A stretch of DNA of 64,000 nucleotides from Acidobacteriota bacterium (GTDB lineage Bacteria; Acidobacteriota; Blastocatellia; UBA7656), in contig JBFMDH010000039.1 in NCBI GenBank assembly GCA_040754075.1, forward strand, positions 1 to 64,000, in the 5' to 3' direction. The notes under the pieces were generated by a model that saw nothing but the letters and a program-made list of their open reading frames with translations, was not told where the DNA came from and did no database searches. Below are positions 1-8,099 of the stretch, piece by piece. The number at the start of each line of letters is the position of its first letter. Position 1 is the first letter of the stretch. Position numbers and translations under genes: made by a program.

Positions 1-2
1 AG

Positions 3-110
3 CTTTTGGCTTTGGGAGCGATCTTAATCTACCAACTTGTCTTGCTCTATCAATACGAGCAAGGCAAGACGGTAGGTAAAGGAATCAAAGCACTTTTGAG
101 GGCGGCATGA
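3..110 (+). CDS. C-terminal end of a membrane protein (partial)
   Basis: The window opens inside a plus-strand reading frame that ends at a TGA at 108-110, so only about 35 codons are visible. They encode a hydrophobic stretch (ALGAILIYQLVLLY) followed by a basic, charged tail ending in KALLRAA. This is the look of a last transmembrane helix with a cytoplasmic tail. The family cannot be named from this fragment. It converges with glpD, whose stop lies 91 bp downstream. Confidence 0.5.
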   Translation, partial: LLALGAILIYQLVLLYQYEQGKTVGKGIKALLRAA

Positions 111-201
111 TTTATGACCACGCCTCAATTAAATGAATGAATCGGCTGTCGCTTCTTCAACCGCAGATAACATAGAAAACTGCAAAGCAACGCCTGGTGG
201 C

Positions 202-1764
202 TCATTCAATCAAATAGCCTTTCGCGAGTTGGTTAAACGATTCAATTTGCTGTTGCTGCCAATGTTGATCGAGACCAAGTTCGTTTGCCAGAATTTCCGC
301 CACGCGCGGAGCCATCTCGATTGCCGCACGCGCATTCAAAAACAGCGCCCGTGTACGACGCGCTAAAACATCCTCGACGGTGCGCGCCATCTCGCGTCGC
401 ACCGCCCAGATAATTTCCGCCAGCGTGTAAGGCAACGCCGTATGCAAAGGTTGACCGCGACTTGGGTCTGAACGAATCGAATCAAGTATGGCTATGGCAT
501 CCGAACCATAGACCGCAAATGCTGTGAATTTTTCAGGATTTCGGTGATAGCCGTGGATGTTCAAGCGTTCAGTGATGCACGGTTTATCAGGTAACTTCGC
601 AAGCATCGCCGCCTGATTGACACAATCTTCAGCCATCCGCCGATAGGTTGTCCATTTGCCCCCGGCGACGCTCAGCAACCCCGATTGTTCGATTAAAATG
701 GTGTGGTCGCGTGAAAGCGCCGCAGTGTTTTGCGCATTCGCAGCTTTCACGAGCGGGCGAATGCCGACAAAGACACTCAAGACATCTTCACGCGAAGGTT
801 TTTTATGAAGATACTTTCTTGCTGTCGAAAGGATGAATTCAATCTCTTCATCAAACGGATGCGGTTCAAGCGAGGGTTCGCTAATCGGCGTATCGGTGGT
901 GCCGACCAGAGTGTGATTATGCCAGGGAATGGCGAACATCACGCGCCCATCATCGGTGTGCGGAACCATAATGGCGCTATGACCAGGCAAAAACGAATGA
1001 TCGAAAACCAGATGCACACCTTGACTTGGGGCAATCATTGGCTTGGCATCGGCGGTCGCCATCTGCCGAATCGAATCGCAAAATGCGCCGGTGGCATTGA
1101 TGACGACTTTAGCTTCGACGCGAAACTCTTCGCCGCTTTCCATATCGGTAAAGGTCGCGCCATTAACGAAGCCTTCTTCGTCTTTCGTCAGGCTGGTCAC
1201 CGCCGTGTAATTGATGAGGGTCGCGCCCTGTTCGGATGCGGTAGTGACTAAATTGATGAGCAGACGCGAATCATCGAACTGCCCGTCAAAATAGACTACG
1301 CCGCCGCGCAAGCCTTCGGTGTTGATGGTTGGCAAACGTTCAAGGGTCTCTTCTTTGGATAAAATTTCCGATGAACCGAAACCGTATTTTCCCGAAAGCA
1401 GATTGTAGAGTTTCAAACCCAGCCCATAAAACGGCGCTTCCCACCATTCGTAATTGGGAACCACGAAAGCCAGGTCGTGAACCAGATGCGGCGCGTTTTG
1501 TCTGAGAATCCCGCGCTCTTTCAAGGCTTCCATCACCAGTGAGATGTTGCCTTGTTCAAGGTAACGCACACCGCCGTGAACCAGTTTGGTGCTGCGGCTG
1601 GATGTGCCTTTGCCGAAATCCGCTTGTTCAAGCAACAACACTTCATAGCCGCGCGAAGCGGCATCGACCGCACAACCGACGCCGGTTGCGCCGCCGCCGA
1701 TAATCAACATATCCCAGGCAGTGCTGCGTTGGGTGACGCGACTGAGCATTTCCGAACGATTCAT
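202..1764 (-). CDS. glpD: FAD-dependent glycerol-3-phosphate dehydrogenase
   Basis: Oxidises sn-glycerol-3-phosphate to dihydroxyacetone phosphate at the membrane and passes electrons through FAD to the quinone pool. The 520-residue length is normal for the GlpD family. A dinucleotide-binding motif GGGATGVGCAVDAASRG lies near residue 23, followed by the family signature HGGVRYLEQG near residue 64. The substrate-domain signatures (GTTDTP, FVGIRPLV) and a C-terminal helical domain are also present. The ATG at 1764 overlaps the stop of the upstream small gene by 4 bases (ATGA on the minus strand), so the two are probably translationally coupled. No glycerol kinase or facilitator gene lies nearby, so the physiological role (glycerol use or lipid turnover) is open. 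Confidence 0.95.
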   Translation of the reverse strand: MNRSEMLSRVTQRSTAWDMLIIGGGATGVGCAVDAASRGYEVLLLEQADFGKGTSSRSTKLVHGGVRYLEQGNISLVMEALKERGILRQNAPHLVHDLAFVVPNYEWWEAPFYGLGLKLYNLLSGKYGFGSSEILSKEETLERLPTINTEGLRGGVVYFDGQFDDSRLLINLVTTASEQGATLINYTAVTSLTKDEEGFVNGATFTDMESGEEFRVEAKVVINATGAFCDSIRQMATADAKPMIAPSQGVHLVFDHSFLPGHSAIMVPHTDDGRVMFAIPWHNHTLVGTTDTPISEPSLEPHPFDEEIEFILSTARKYLHKKPSREDVLSVFVGIRPLVKAANAQNTAALSRDHTILIEQSGLLSVAGGKWTTYRRMAEDCVNQAAMLAKLPDKPCITERLNIHGYHRNPEKFTAFAVYGSDAIAILDSIRSDPSRGQPLHTALPYTLAEIIWAVRREMARTVEDVLARRTRALFLNARAAIEMAPRVAEILANELGLDQHWQQQQIESFNQLAKGYLIE

Positions 1765-2099
1765 AACAACTTACCCGACATGAAAAAGTTGATACGCCGT
1801 GATAAGCATCGCTTCTTATGCAAAGCTTGTTGAACGACATCGCATAGTTCTTCGGCGTATTGCTCGATTATGACCTGGTCTTTATCCCAATCAAAAGGTG
1901 TGTCAGTAAAAAGAATATTGATTTTGTCTGGCAGAATAACCCCTGAATCCGAGCGGTATTTGCCTGCTGATGAAATCGCTGTACAACCACCGAAGGCATA
2001 ACTTAATTCGTCGCCTAATTCCTCAAGGATGCGAGCATAAGCCGGATCAGGCAGGTCTGGAATGAATATCTCAATGCGAACCTTCTTTGATAGCGGCAA
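1761..2099 (-). CDS. Conserved hypothetical protein, 112 aa, TTG start
   Basis: A soluble protein of 112 residues with no signal peptide. Its start has the run RIEIFIPDLPDPAY and it contains ELSYAFGGCT and ILFTDTPFDW, a pattern I associate with uncharacterised bacterial proteins of about this length; no function is known to me. The start chosen is the TTG at 2099. It is preceded on the minus strand by AAGGAG seven bases upstream, a strong ribosome-binding site. It overlaps the small upstream gene by 29 bases and glpD by 4 bases, making a three-gene coupled unit. The link to glycerol metabolism may be accidental. A toxin/antitoxin-like pairing with the upstream basic micro-protein is possible but only inferred. 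Confidence 0.6.
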   Translation of the reverse strand: MPLSKKVRIEIFIPDLPDPAYARILEELGDELSYAFGGCTAISSAGKYRSDSGVILPDKINILFTDTPFDWDKDQVIIEQYAEELCDVVQQALHKKRCLSRRINFFMSGKLL

Positions 2100-2208
2100 T
2101 CAGTTTCTCCTTGCGTTTGGCGAATGCCTTCACTCGTTTCAGGGCTTGCTCTCTATCAACCTTTTCACGTTTGGGACGCTCAATTTTGATTTTTTTTAGC
2201 GGTTTCAT
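2071..2208 (-). CDS. Small basic protein, about 45 aa
   Basis: A short lysine/arginine-rich protein (KIKIERPKREKVDREQAL, then AFAKRKEKLIAAIKEG) with a predicted helical charged pattern seen in small antitoxin-like or regulatory proteins. The frame is open upstream to 2370. The ATG at 2208 is preferred because TTGGAGAATGAA directly precedes it on the minus strand, giving a GGAG six bases from the start. The longer 99-residue version would start only 17 bp from argS. It overlaps the next gene by 29 bases. Function unknown; the antitoxin idea is an inference from size, charge and tight coupling. Confidence 0.5.
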   Translation of the reverse strand: MKPLKKIKIERPKREKVDREQALKRVKAFAKRKEKLIAAIKEGSH

Positions 2209-2386
2209 TTCATTCTCCAAGCCCATTATTGCAGAGGCGATTTCATCCCACAATTCAAATCCCGGCAAATCTAACAATATGCCGTCTCGTACAGGCTTAT
2301 CAAATTGTTTGAGGACTGCTATCATCAACGATTCATCAGGCGAGCCTGTAGCTTGCCACCCGCATATCAAACGGAGATTTTCTTTT

Positions 2387-4396
2387 ATGATGATTCAGGA
2401 AGTCGTGCGAGCGAAACTTGCCGACGCGATTAAAAATCTTTTTGAAATTGAACTGACAGACTTTTCAACCGAAGTGCCGCCGCGCACCGAACTCGGCGAC
2501 CTCGCTTTTCCAGTGGCTTTTGAACTCGCGAAACGTTTGAAAGCCGCGACCGGTCAAAAACAGAATCCCCGCGATATTGCGACAAAACTCGCCGATGAAC
2601 TTCGCGGCATTTCGGGCATCGCTCGTGTTGATGTAGCGGGCGCGGGATATTTGAATCTCTATTTCGACCGCGCGCAGTATTTGCTCGAAGCTTCAAGAAT
2701 TGATGAACCCGCAAGACCACAACTCGGCGGCAAACTTATCGTCGAACATACCTCCGTCAACCCTAACAAAGCGGCGCACATCGGGCATATGCGCAACGCC
2801 ATTTTAGGCGATACAGTGGTGCGCATCTTTCGCGCTGCCGGTGAGCAGGTCGAAGTGCAGAATTACATTGATAACACCGGCGTTCAGGTCGCCGACGTGG
2901 TTGTCGGATTTAAGTACCTCGAAAACAAAACCCTCGATGAAATCAAAGCGATTGAACCGGGATTGGGCGAGCCTTATACATCGGGCAGTAAAGATATGTT
3001 CGATTTTTACTGTTGGGATTTGTATTCCAAGGTCGGGCAGTTTTATGAAGAGGACAAATCGCGGCTCGAACTTCGCGCCAACACGTTACACGAAATCGAA
3101 GCCGGCGAAGGTGAGATTTATGAGATGGCTGATTACATCGCCATGCGCATTTTGCGTTGTCACTTGGCGACGATGTATCGTCTGGGAATCGAATACGACG
3201 TGATGCCGCGCGAATCGGATGTCCTGCATCTGCACATCTGGGATAAGGCGTTTCAACTGTTGAAAGAACGCGGCGCAATTGAATTTGCAACCGAAGGCAA
3301 ACTGGCAGGCTGCTGGGTGATGCGTTCTGTGGATGAAGCGAAAGAATCGGACGAAGAGAGCGAACACGAAGCCGATAAAGTCATTGTCCGTTCAAATGGA
3401 ACGGTGACTTATACAGGTAAAGACATCGCTTATCATCTGTGGAAACTCGGACAACTCGGATTGGAATTCGGTTATAAAAAATTCGACACCTACCCGGATG
3501 GTCATACGGTTTGGATTACCACTTCAAAAGCTGAAGAAAATGATTCGTCGCATCCGTCGTTTGGTAATGGCGCGGCGTATTTCAATGTCATCGACGTCGG
3601 GCAATCTTATCCGCAGCATTATGTCAAACTCGGCGTCAAAGCCATCGTGCATGATGAGCGCGTTGAACGCAGCGCCCATCTCGGTTATGAAAAAGTGGCG
3701 CTGTCGCCTGCCGCCGCCAAACAACTCGGCTATCAACTCACGGAAGAAGAAGAAAAGCGCACGGTGATTGGCATGTCGGGGCGTAAAGGTTTAGGGGTCA
3801 AAGTTGATGATTTGATTGACCAGCTCGAAGCCTCTGCGCTCTCGGAAGTAACCAGTCGCCATGCGGATTTGAGCGAAGCGAAAAAAAGAGCGATTGCTCA
3901 TATCATTGCAGTCGGCGCTTTGCGCTATTTTTTATTGAAATTCCTCAGAAATTCAGTGATTTCATTCGATTTTAAAGAAGCGTTGGCAATGACCGGTGAA
4001 ACCGGCGTTTATGTGCAAAACGCGGTTGTTCGCGCCAATTCGATTTTTAGAAAGCTCGAAGAAACCGGCATTGATACGCAAAAAGAGGAAGTGCATGAGC
4101 GTATGCCCGAGGTGTTGGCGCAGGAAGATGATTTGTGGTCATTGATCTATTTTGCCTTGCGCTTGGATGACGTAATTCGCAGTTCGGTAAACGCGCTTGA
4201 ACCGGCGCATGTTGCAAAATGGGCATTTCAACTGGCGCAAAAGTTCAATGGTTTTTACGACAACGATAAAAATCGCATCATCGCTGAAAAGGACGAAGCG
4301 CGACGCGATTTGCTCGTGATAATTACCGGCGTCGTGCGTCGCCAGTTGACGGCGGCGTTGGATGTGTTAGGTATTCAAGTGCCTGAGCGGATGTAG
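2387..4396 (+). CDS. argS: Arginine--tRNA ligase
   Basis: Class I aminoacyl-tRNA synthetase that attaches arginine to tRNA-Arg. The open frame extends to 2087, but the ATG at 2387 is preceded by GGAG at 2373-2376, and homology-like sequence (QEVVRAKLADAIKNL) begins there. This gives 669 residues. The order is an N-terminal Arg-tRNA-synt-N domain, then a catalytic domain with HIGH as HIGHMRN and the KMSKS region as MSGRKG. The C-terminal DALR anticodon-binding domain (VVRANSIFRKL to QLTAALDVLGIQVPERM) follows. A charged insertion, KESDEESEHEADK, sits in the catalytic domain. It is divergent from the small-gene/glpD operon, with 178 bp between starts. Confidence 0.95.
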   Translation: MMIQEVVRAKLADAIKNLFEIELTDFSTEVPPRTELGDLAFPVAFELAKRLKAATGQKQNPRDIATKLADELRGISGIARVDVAGAGYLNLYFDRAQYLLEASRIDEPARPQLGGKLIVEHTSVNPNKAAHIGHMRNAILGDTVVRIFRAAGEQVEVQNYIDNTGVQVADVVVGFKYLENKTLDEIKAIEPGLGEPYTSGSKDMFDFYCWDLYSKVGQFYEEDKSRLELRANTLHEIEAGEGEIYEMADYIAMRILRCHLATMYRLGIEYDVMPRESDVLHLHIWDKAFQLLKERGAIEFATEGKLAGCWVMRSVDEAKESDEESEHEADKVIVRSNGTVTYTGKDIAYHLWKLGQLGLEFGYKKFDTYPDGHTVWITTSKAEENDSSHPSFGNGAAYFNVIDVGQSYPQHYVKLGVKAIVHDERVERSAHLGYEKVALSPAAAKQLGYQLTEEEEKRTVIGMSGRKGLGVKVDDLIDQLEASALSEVTSRHADLSEAKKRAIAHIIAVGALRYFLLKFLRNSVISFDFKEALAMTGETGVYVQNAVVRANSIFRKLEETGIDTQKEEVHERMPEVLAQEDDLWSLIYFALRLDDVIRSSVNALEPAHVAKWAFQLAQKFNGFYDNDKNRIIAEKDEARRDLLVIITGVVRRQLTAALDVLGIQVPERM

Positions 4397-4473
4397 TCAA
4401 CGATTATCGGCAATCAGAGCAAATTTGCTTTGAGATTCTAACGGAAAGAGATCGTTTGCTTAATCACGGTGAA

Positions 4474-4504
4474 TTTCCCAGCGGATGCGGCGGATGCGGC
4501 GGAT
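4474..4504. repeat. Left terminal inverted repeat of the GxxExxY element
   Basis: 31 bp, perfectly inverted relative to 5014-5044. It is built of a TTTCCCAGC tip and GGATGC/GGC units. Confidence 0.7.
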
Positions 4505-4604
4505 TAGGACGGATTACCGGATAGGCGAACGATATTTTTAATGATTTAGGTGATTGTTGCAGATTTTTGAAATTTACATGCGTCATGAGAAACCGGAGGG
4601 TTTT

Positions 4605-5054
4605 ATGACGCAGGATTTACAACACCGAGATTTGACCGACAAGATTCTCAAGGCATTCTACAAAGTGTATAACGCGCTCGGTTATGGATTCCTTGAAACA
4701 GTTTACGAGAAATCGCTGTTGCTGGAGTTGAGAAATTCGGGGTTGCGAGCCGAAAGGCAACAACCCATCAAAGTTTATTATGCCGGAAATCTGGTTGGCG
4801 ATTATTATGCTGACTTGATTGTTGAAGGAGTAATCATCATCGAAGTGAAAATCGCCGATGCCATCTGCGAAGCACATATCGCGCAACTGAGAAATTATTT
4901 GCGGGCGACGGAAATCGAAATCGGCTTGCTGTTAAATTTCGGACCCGAACCAAAATTCGTGCGGAAATATTTTTCAAACGAGAATAAAAATCTTTCTGAA
5001 AAAATCCGCGACTATCCGCCGCATCCGCCGCATCCGCTGGGAAACCAACATTGA
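4605..5054 (+). CDS. GxxExxY family protein (PD-(D/E)xK-like)
   Basis: A protein of 149 residues carrying the family-defining motif GFLETVY at residues 28-34. Further on, DYYADLIVEG and IIIEVK (D70, E80, K82) have the spacing and hydrophobic strand expected of a PD-(D/E)xK nuclease core; that fold assignment is my inference. The frame is open from 4554, but the ATG at 4605 is preceded by CCGGAGGG five bases upstream. The C-terminus (DYPPHPPHPLGNQH) is a translation of the right inverted repeat, so the native end may be shorter. Its function is not established in the literature I know. Its position inside terminal inverted repeats suggests it travels with, or acts on, that DNA. Confidence 0.8.
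   Translation: MTQDLQHRDLTDKILKAFYKVYNALGYGFLETVYEKSLLLELRNSGLRAERQQPIKVYYAGNLVGDYYADLIVEGVIIIEVKIADAICEAHIAQLRNYLRATEIEIGLLLNFGPEPKFVRKYFSNENKNLSEKIRDYPPHPPHPLGNQH
5014..5044. repeat. Right terminal inverted repeat of the GxxExxY element
   Basis: 31 bp, perfect inverse of 4474-4504. It overlaps the 3' end of the GxxExxY reading frame and encodes a PHPPHP-like tail. Confidence 0.7.
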
Positions 5055-5175
5055 AAGAAGAATAATCAAGGCTTCCATCAACCGGATAAAATTGATGAGA
5101 AAAATCACAGGTGCGTTGCAATCTCTCTCTAAACTGACATTCAAAAAGATGAGAACTTAATTCAGGAATTCAGTC

Positions 5176-5685
5176 ATGAGTAAAAGTAAAATCCAGACAT
5201 TTGCAGCATTCTCGCTGATGTTACTGATTGTCGGTTTGGGATATGGGCAAACAAAAACCGGTCGCGTAGAGGGAACAGTGTTTGATCCAAACGGCGCAGT
5301 AATTCCAGGAGCCAAAGTTACTTTTGAAAATGCTCAATTCAGCCAGGTGACTTTTACTAATGAAGCAGGTCACTATGAGATTGAGTTGCCTGAAGATGTT
5401 TATACGTTAAAGATACTAGCCAATGGCTTTCTCCCACTTGAGATAATTTTGATTCGCGTTGAGGTTGGTAAAAATAATATCGAAAATTTGATACTAAAAC
5501 TTGAACCGAGATCTTATATGCATCCACCCATAACAGGAGAACATCAAGATATTATTCCTTCCGAAAGGATAATCATTCCACGCATCGAAAAAAGTGGAGA
5601 TTTAGTTAATGTTGCTGACATAAAAGGTCGGAAATCAAACAGAGAAGATACGAAAATTAAAAAGCGAAAACCGAAAGGACATTGA
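5176..5685 (+). CDS. Secreted carboxypeptidase-regulatory-like domain protein
   Basis: A protein of 169 residues with an N-terminal signal peptide (hydrophobic core FAAFSLMLLIVGLG, likely cleavage after GYG). It then has one carboxypeptidase regulatory-like/transthyretin-type beta-sandwich (GRVEGTVFDPNGAVIPGAKV to YTLKILANGFLPLE, residues about 28-100). The last 60 residues are polar and end in a lysine-rich tail (KIKKRKPKGH). An AGGA lies about ten bases upstream of the ATG. Such single-domain proteins are common in Acidobacteriota and are presumed envelope or surface proteins. No enzymatic role can be assigned. Confidence 0.75.
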   Translation: MSKSKIQTFAAFSLMLLIVGLGYGQTKTGRVEGTVFDPNGAVIPGAKVTFENAQFSQVTFTNEAGHYEIELPEDVYTLKILANGFLPLEIILIRVEVGKNNIENLILKLEPRSYMHPPITGEHQDIIPSERIIIPRIEKSGDLVNVADIKGRKSNREDTKIKKRKPKGH

Positions 5686-5806
5686 TACACCGAATCAAAT
5701 CCTAACTGAGATTGAATTGAATTTTAAGGGAATTAAAGAAGGAGAATTTGACTACACCCAAGAAACCCCTATCCTTGAATTGAAGAAATAATTTTGGAGA
5801 ATTTAT

Positions 5807-6832
5807 ATGTTAATCGTCATGAAACCGGAAGCCACTAACGAAGATGTGGCGAGAGTTTGTGAAGTCATTACCCAACTTGGATTTGTAGCGCATCCGATGC
5901 CCGGCGAATCGCGCACCGCCATCGGCATCACCGGCAACGCGGGCGCGATTGATTCAACTCACTTTGAAGATTTGCCGCAGGTCGCGGAAGCCATTCGCGT
6001 CACCAAACCTTACAAACTGGTCAGCCGTGACCTCAAACACGATGACACCATTATTCAAGTCGGCGATGTGGAAATCGGTCGCGGCGAACCGGCAATCATT
6101 GCTGGACCCTGCGCCGTTGAAACGCTGGAACAAACGATGGAGATTGCTGAAATCGTTGCCTCAACCGGCGTCAAACTCTTTCGCGGCGGCGCATTCAAAC
6201 CGCGCACTTCGCCCTATTCATTTCAAGGTCACGGACTCGAAGGGTTAAAAATTTTAGCTGCCGCGCGCGACGAGTTCGGACTGAAAATCGTCACCGAAGT
6301 TTTAGACACCGAGACCGCAGACCTGGTCGAAGAGTACGCCGATGTTTTACAAATCGGCGCACGCAATATGCAGAATTTTTCTCTGCTTCGCCGGCTTGGC
6401 AAAGCCAGAAAGCCGGTGATGCTCAAACGCGGAATGTCGGCGACGCTTGAAGAATTTTTACTCGCCGCCGAATACATCATGGCTGAAGGCAATTACAACG
6501 TGATGATGTGTGAGCGCGGGGTGCGCACCTTTGCCGACCACACGCGCAACACGCTGGATTTATCGGTAGTTCCGGCGGTACAGAATCGTTCGCATCTGCC
6601 GATTATCGTTGACCCTTCGCACGGCACCGGCAAACGCCACAAAGTGATTCCGATGGCGCGCGCCGCAGTGGCGTGTGGCGCGGATGGCATTATGGTTGAA
6701 GTTCACAATCACCCGGAACGCGCGCTTTCTGATGGGCCACAGGCGCTACTTCCTGAAATGTTTAAAGAACTGGTCGCTGATGTGAAAGCGATTTATCGGG
6801 TGATTGCCGAAAAAGAGACGGCAATGGTGTAA
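5807..6832 (+). CDS. aroF: 3-deoxy-7-phosphoheptulonate synthase (AroF type)
   Basis: First enzyme of the shikimate pathway: condenses phosphoenolpyruvate and erythrose-4-phosphate to DAHP. The 341 residues begin with a ferredoxin-like ACT-type regulatory domain ([10 protein letters not shown], residues 1-70), as in the Thermotoga-type enzyme. A TIM barrel follows with the signatures [47 protein letters not shown] and [13 protein letters not shown]. The C-terminal [12 protein letters not shown] carries late active-site and metal-binding residues. GGAG lies seven bases before the ATG. It is alone here, without other aro genes; feedback control by aromatic amino acids through the N-terminal domain is expected from the family. 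Confidence 0.95.
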   Translation: MLIVMKPEATNEDVARVCEVITQLGFVAHPMPGESRTAIGITGNAGAIDSTHFEDLPQVAEAIRVTKPYKLVSRDLKHDDTIIQVGDVEIGRGEPAIIAGPCAVETLEQTMEIAEIVASTGVKLFRGGAFKPRTSPYSFQGHGLEGLKILAAARDEFGLKIVTEVLDTETADLVEEYADVLQIGARNMQNFSLLRRLGKARKPVMLKRGMSATLEEFLLAAEYIMAEGNYNVMMCERGVRTFADHTRNTLDLSVVPAVQNRSHLPIIVDPSHGTGKRHKVIPMARAAVACGADGIMVEVHNHPERALSDGPQALLPEMFKELVADVKAIYRVIAEKETAMV

Positions 6833-6872
6833 AATCTAAAGCATATTTTTTAGAAATTGACGGGAGGCGAAA

Positions 6873-7421
6873 ATGTTTTTGTCTGCCCTGTTGGTCGGAT
6901 TTATTGGATTATTAGCTATCACGAGTTGGATAGGGCTTTCGCTTTACAGTAAGAGAAAGCCTGAATCCGTTGCCAATCATTTGAAAAAAGTTCTTTGTAT
7001 AGCCTGCCTGGCCATTGGGATTCCTGTAATTATTCTTATTGGCATTCAAACAATTTTAAATTTTTCTCCGGATTATGTTTTCGCATCGAGTTTTGGTTTT
7101 AAACCTCCGGCGGAAGTAAGAGAATTGCAAGGGCGTAAGTCGGCTTTCTTTGATTCGGGTGACATATACCTGCGATTTAAAGCGAATAAGCCGATACTGG
7201 ATAAAATAGTCGCCTCGAAATTTTTCCCGATTAAAGAACAATTTTTTAACTGGCCTTCCCCACAGCATCATCCGCCCGATTGGTGGAACCCTTCGGATAG
7301 TAAACCTAAGCTCTTTTATCAGGCATTAAATTTTAATCAGGAATATAGCTCGAACTCAGCTTTCCTTTGTTATGATGAAACCCGTGAAATTGTGTACTTT
7401 TACTATATTGGCATTGATTGA
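6873..7421 (+). CDS. Hypothetical two-helix membrane protein
   Basis: A protein of 182 residues with two hydrophobic segments (about residues 3-26, LSALLVGFIGLLAITSWIGL, and 42-65, VLCIACLAIGIPVIILIGI). A likely extracytoplasmic domain of about 115 residues rich in aromatic residues follows (FFNWPSPQHHPPDWW). GGGAGG precedes the ATG. Codon use is more AT-rich than in aroF. I do not recognise a family. It sits just before the candidate cassette boundary at 7443. Confidence 0.55.
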   Translation: MFLSALLVGFIGLLAITSWIGLSLYSKRKPESVANHLKKVLCIACLAIGIPVIILIGIQTILNFSPDYVFASSFGFKPPAEVRELQGRKSAFFDSGDIYLRFKANKPILDKIVASKFFPIKEQFFNWPSPQHHPPDWWNPSDSKPKLFYQALNFNQEYSSNSAFLCYDETREIVYFYYIGID

Positions 7422-7462
7422 TGTGACGGGCACATAAAACTGGATAGGCAGAGGAGACCGAG

Positions 7463-7963
7463 ATGATCAACAATCGTTCAATTAGCATTTGGGTTGCGAT
7501 TCTGGCTTTTGCTGTCACCCCGGGGTGCATCTCACGGCATTCGACATATCGTGCTGATGAATTCCTTATCGCCAAGTTCCAAGCGCATAAATCCGAATTC
7601 AACACACTTCTCGAAATGTTCCAAGTCGATAAGGGGCTGATCTACTTTGCATACGATCAAACCATCCCAGAGAATCCACAGTCGGTTGGCATTAGTCCTG
7701 ACAGGTTGGCGCAATATCGACGCTTGTTTTCAGTGCTGGGGCTGAATGGAATGGCTGCTGAGGACAGGCAAACAGGAGCCAGAGATGAGATTTGGTTCTT
7801 CACGTCTATCGAAGGAGCCAGACGAAGCACCTTCAAGCATTACGCCTATGTCATCAAGCCAGCGAAGGGGGTCATTCAAGATTTGGATAAGGATGGTTCA
7901 AAGGCGACTCCATATCGGCAAATTGAAAACAATTGGTATCTCGCTCTGGATGACGCCGACTAA
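7463..7963 (+). CDS. Putative lipoprotein, possible cassette gene
   Basis: A protein of 166 residues with a short N-terminal hydrophobic segment (ISIWVAILAFAV) ending in TPGC, a plausible lipobox with the lipidated cysteine near residue 22. The remaining globular part includes FLIAKFQAHKSEFNTLLEMF, WFFTSIEGARRSTFKHY and a C-terminal NNWYLALDD. I do not recognise a family. GAGGAG lies six bases before the ATG. The stop is followed within 11 bases by an attC-like site, which suggests it was acquired as a gene cassette. The membrane-associated, unknown-function character also fits cassette genes. Confidence 0.6.
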   Translation: MINNRSISIWVAILAFAVTPGCISRHSTYRADEFLIAKFQAHKSEFNTLLEMFQVDKGLIYFAYDQTIPENPQSVGISPDRLAQYRRLFSVLGLNGMAAEDRQTGARDEIWFFTSIEGARRSTFKHYAYVIKPAKGVIQDLDKDGSKATPYRQIENNWYLALDDAD

Positions 7964-7974
7964 CCGCAGCCTCT

Positions 7975-8067
7975 GCCTAACAGAGGCGTGCAGTGGAGCG
8001 CGGACAGCGAGTTTGGTATGGTTCCATCAGCGGCGTTACCCGCGCCCACTGACGCCGGTCGATAGGC
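7975..8067 (+). other. Integron attC-like recombination site
   Basis: A 93-bp imperfect palindrome with the architecture of attC. R'' is GCCTAAC (7975-7981) and R' is GATAGGC (8061-8067), one base off the GTTAGGC complement. The inner arms GGCGTGCAGTGG and CCACTGACGCC pair with one bulged G. They are extended by AGCGCGG pairing with CCGCGC, with a bulged A. One-sided extrahelical bases are a hallmark of attC. It lies between a gene stop and the next gene. Confidence 0.55.
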
Positions 8068-8099
8068 GAAATCGGCAAACGGCGCTGAATCACCGGCAA

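Larger units (their letters stand above)
4474..5044 (+). mobile_element. TIR-bounded element carrying a GxxExxY gene
   Basis: A 571-bp segment bounded by perfect 31-bp terminal inverted repeats (4474-4504 and 5014-5044). The outermost bases read TTTCCCAGC, followed by repeated GGATGCGGC units. It holds one gene, the GxxExxY protein, whose last codons are read through the right inverted repeat. A 129-bp segment at 42559-42687 shares the same ends without the gene. I see no transposase and no clear target-site duplication, so the mobility mechanism is unknown. Confidence 0.55.
7443..8067 (+). mobile_element. Candidate single integron gene cassette
   Basis: A lipoprotein gene followed 11 bases after its stop by an attC-like folded site. 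The segment is bounded at both ends by the same heptamer GATAGGC (7443-7449 and 8061-8067). The gene-then-attC order and the compact 620-bp size are what a gene cassette looks like. No integrase gene and no second attC are visible in the window, so this would be a lone cassette. The direct heptamers could also be chance. Confidence 0.4.

Noticed and set aside
133-366. Plus-strand frame of 77 codons at the glpD end
   Set aside because: Overlaps the glpD 3' end on the opposite strand, has no ribosome-binding site and no recognisable protein pattern; a shadow frame.
2209-2370. Longer 99-residue form of the small basic protein
   Set aside because: A clear GGAG precedes the internal ATG at 2208, and the longer form would start 17 bp from argS; kept only as an alternative.
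7746-8099. N-terminal extension of the membrane glycosyltransferase frame
   Set aside because: It reads over the lipoprotein gene and the attC-like site in another frame, with arginine-rich non-homologous sequence before the first helix at 8100.
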